Below, piece by piece: positions 63,102 to 64,000 of a stretch of DNA of 64,000 nt. How positions within the stretch are numbered: the first letter of the stretch is position 1; each line of letters starts with the position of its first letter. The notes under the pieces are model-generated. The model was not told the origin of the DNA. It did not search any database and saw only the letters and a program-made list of their open reading frames with translations. The DNA comes from Streptomyces sp. ISL-94 (GTDB lineage Bacteria; Actinomycetota; Actinomycetes; Streptomycetales; Streptomycetaceae): contig NZ_JAGGOZ010000014.1 of assembly GCF_018614075.1 (NCBI RefSeq), positions 1 through 64,000 of the forward strand, in the 5' to 3' direction. The position numbers and the translations under genes were made by a program.

Positions 63102-64000
63102 GTGACGTTTGTCGTCTCCCAGGGGCAGCTTTCCGGCGTTGCCGTGGCCCCGTCCCTGGCCTTCCCTGCTTACGTACAGCTGGCCGCGGACGTCTATCAG
63201 GAGTACGGACACCTGTACCGGCGTCAGCCCCAGATTCGCACGGTGGTTTCCTTCCTGGCCAGGAACATTGCCCAGCTCGGGCTGCATTCCTACCGGCGGG
63301 TTTCCGACACGGACCGGGAGCGCCTCACGGATCACAGCCTGCCGCGGATTCTCGCCGCTCCGGGGGCGAAGCTCACCCGGTACCGGCTGATCGAGCGGCT
63401 GGTGTCGGACATCGGCATCTACGACAAGGCCTTCTGGGTCAAGGTCCGCATGGACTCCGGCGAACTGCTCGGGGTAATCCCCGTTCCGCCATCGCGGATG
63501 GAGATCAAAGGCGACAACTGGCTGGAGCCGGAGAAATTCGTCGTTCACGGCTCCAAGGGCGACCTCGAGCTGGATCCCGACCAGGTCGTGTACTTCCACG
63601 GCTACGACCCTGAAGACCTGCGGCACGGGTCCTCTCCTATTGAGTCGCTTCGTTCGCTGTTGGCCGAGGAGTTCGAGGCGACCCGCTCCCGCGAGCAGAT
63701 GTGGCGCAATGGCGGGCGCATGTCGGGCGTCCTGAAACGGCCTGCCGATGCGCCTAAGTGGGACCCGACGACCAAGGCCCGCTTCGGCGAGTCCTGGAAG
63801 GCGTACACGGCCGGGGGAGGGAAGGCGGGCGGGACCCCGATCCTCGAAGACGGCATGGAGTACGAGCAGATCGCCCTCGACCCGGCTAAGGCCCAGTACA
63901 TCGAGGCTCGCAAACTCACCCGCGAGGAGGTTGCGGCGGCGTACCACATCCCGCTGCCGATGGTCGGGATCCTCGACAATGCGACCTTCTCCAACATCAA
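63102..64000 (+). CDS. HK97-type portal protein, cut by window end
   Basis: At least 299 residues of a phage portal, the dodecameric ring through which DNA enters the head. The opening VTFVVSQGQLSGV leads to the portal core: IRTVVSFLARNIAQLGLHSYRR, PRILAAPGAKLTRYRLIERLVSDIGIYDKAFW, DQVVYFHGYDPEDLRHGSSPIESLRSLLAEEFEATRSREQMWRNGGRMSGVLKRP and EEVAAAYHIPLPMVGIL. All are characteristic of the HK97/SPP1-like phage portal family. GTG 63102 lies one base after the preceding stop. The C-terminal third, protease and capsid genes are beyond the window. Confidence 0.93.
   Translation, partial: MTFVVSQGQLSGVAVAPSLAFPAYVQLAADVYQEYGHLYRRQPQIRTVVSFLARNIAQLGLHSYRRVSDTDRERLTDHSLPRILAAPGAKLTRYRLIERLVSDIGIYDKAFWVKVRMDSGELLGVIPVPPSRMEIKGDNWLEPEKFVVHGSKGDLELDPDQVVYFHGYDPEDLRHGSSPIESLRSLLAEEFEATRSREQMWRNGGRMSGVLKRPADAPKWDPTTKARFGESWKAYTAGGGKAGGTPILEDGMEYEQIALDPAKAQYIEARKLTREEVAAAYHIPLPMVGILDNATFSNI

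Larger units (their letters stand above)
27387..64000. mobile_element. Integrated phage-like element with conjugation-type module (left 36.6 kb)
   Basis: Boundaries: the tRNA-Trp-like attachment site on the left; the right end lies outside the window. Hallmarks in order are integrase, repressor/Cro pair, sliding clamp, nuclease and ATPase, WhiB proteins, DNA methyltransferases, replication initiator with iterons, GntR/Xis/DUF2637/Tra translocase module, fibre, HNH, terminases and portal. Gene density is high with start/stop overlaps throughout, and many products are under 120 residues, both unlike the host block. The presence of small terminase, large terminase and portal identifies a tailed-phage (HK97-like) packaging system. 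Whether it is inducible cannot be judged. Confidence 0.93.

Overview
The window reads as a high-GC actinomycete chromosome, almost certainly Streptomyces. The evidence is GC-rich third codon positions, GTG/TTG starts, Streptomyces-type families (DUF6629, DUF6126 next to an XRE-cupin regulator, LigB-type ligase, a Tat-exported cholesterol oxidase) and WhiB, DUF2637 and KorSA-like proteins in the mobile part. Two blocks are visible: host accessory chromosome (1 to about 27,330) and the left part of an integrated phage-like element (about 27,387 to beyond 64,000).

Host block. A truncated IS5-type transposase start lies at the left edge. It is followed by a DHA2 drug-efflux MFS protein, a DUF6629 membrane protein, cholesterol oxidase, an AhpD-like protein coupled to an NAD(P)-dependent reductase, an XRE-cupin regulator with its DUF6126 partner, and ATP-dependent ligase LigB. 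Next come an exported hydrolase fused to an ABC ATPase with its permease, a broken 2-hydroxyacid dehydrogenase, an aldo/keto reductase, a MerB-like lyase, and a GH35 beta-galactosidase divergent from a DeoR/LacI hybrid regulator. A sugar/polyol locus follows: LacI regulator and TIM-barrel isomerase on one strand, Gfo/Idh oxidoreductase, DUF993 protein and second TIM-barrel isomerase on the other, with two identical LacI operators between them. The block ends with a lipoprotein-like dimethylformamidase-type protein, a VOC protein and a remnant B12/siderophore ABC importer. In that remnant, half a cobalamin riboswitch runs directly into the middle of the permease gene.

Prophage block. The left junction is the 3' part of a tRNA-Trp gene with the integrase beside it. 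An XRE repressor faces a small Cro-like protein across a region carrying three copies of one 8-bp element. Rightward genes, mostly start/stop-overlapped, encode small proteins, a sliding-clamp homologue, a PD-(D/E)XK nuclease, a P-loop ATPase, two WhiB proteins, a large C5 methyltransferase, a replication initiator with iterons inside its own gene, a DUF5131 protein, DUF4326 and SLOG proteins, a second methyltransferase and several related zinc-finger proteins.

From 47.8 to 55.2 kb lies a module typical of Streptomyces conjugative elements (AICEs/plasmids): KorSA-like GntR repressor, Xis-like protein, many tiny genes, a metallopeptidase, a DUF2637/Spd-like membrane protein, an FtsK/TraB-type translocase and a repeat-rich stretch where a clt locus would be expected. 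Phage morphogenesis genes follow: SGNH/collagen-like fibre, HNH nuclease, small and large terminase, and an HK97-type portal cut by the window end. The element therefore combines integration, replication, conjugation-type transfer and packaging functions. Its right end, with capsid, tail, lysis and attR, is outside the window.
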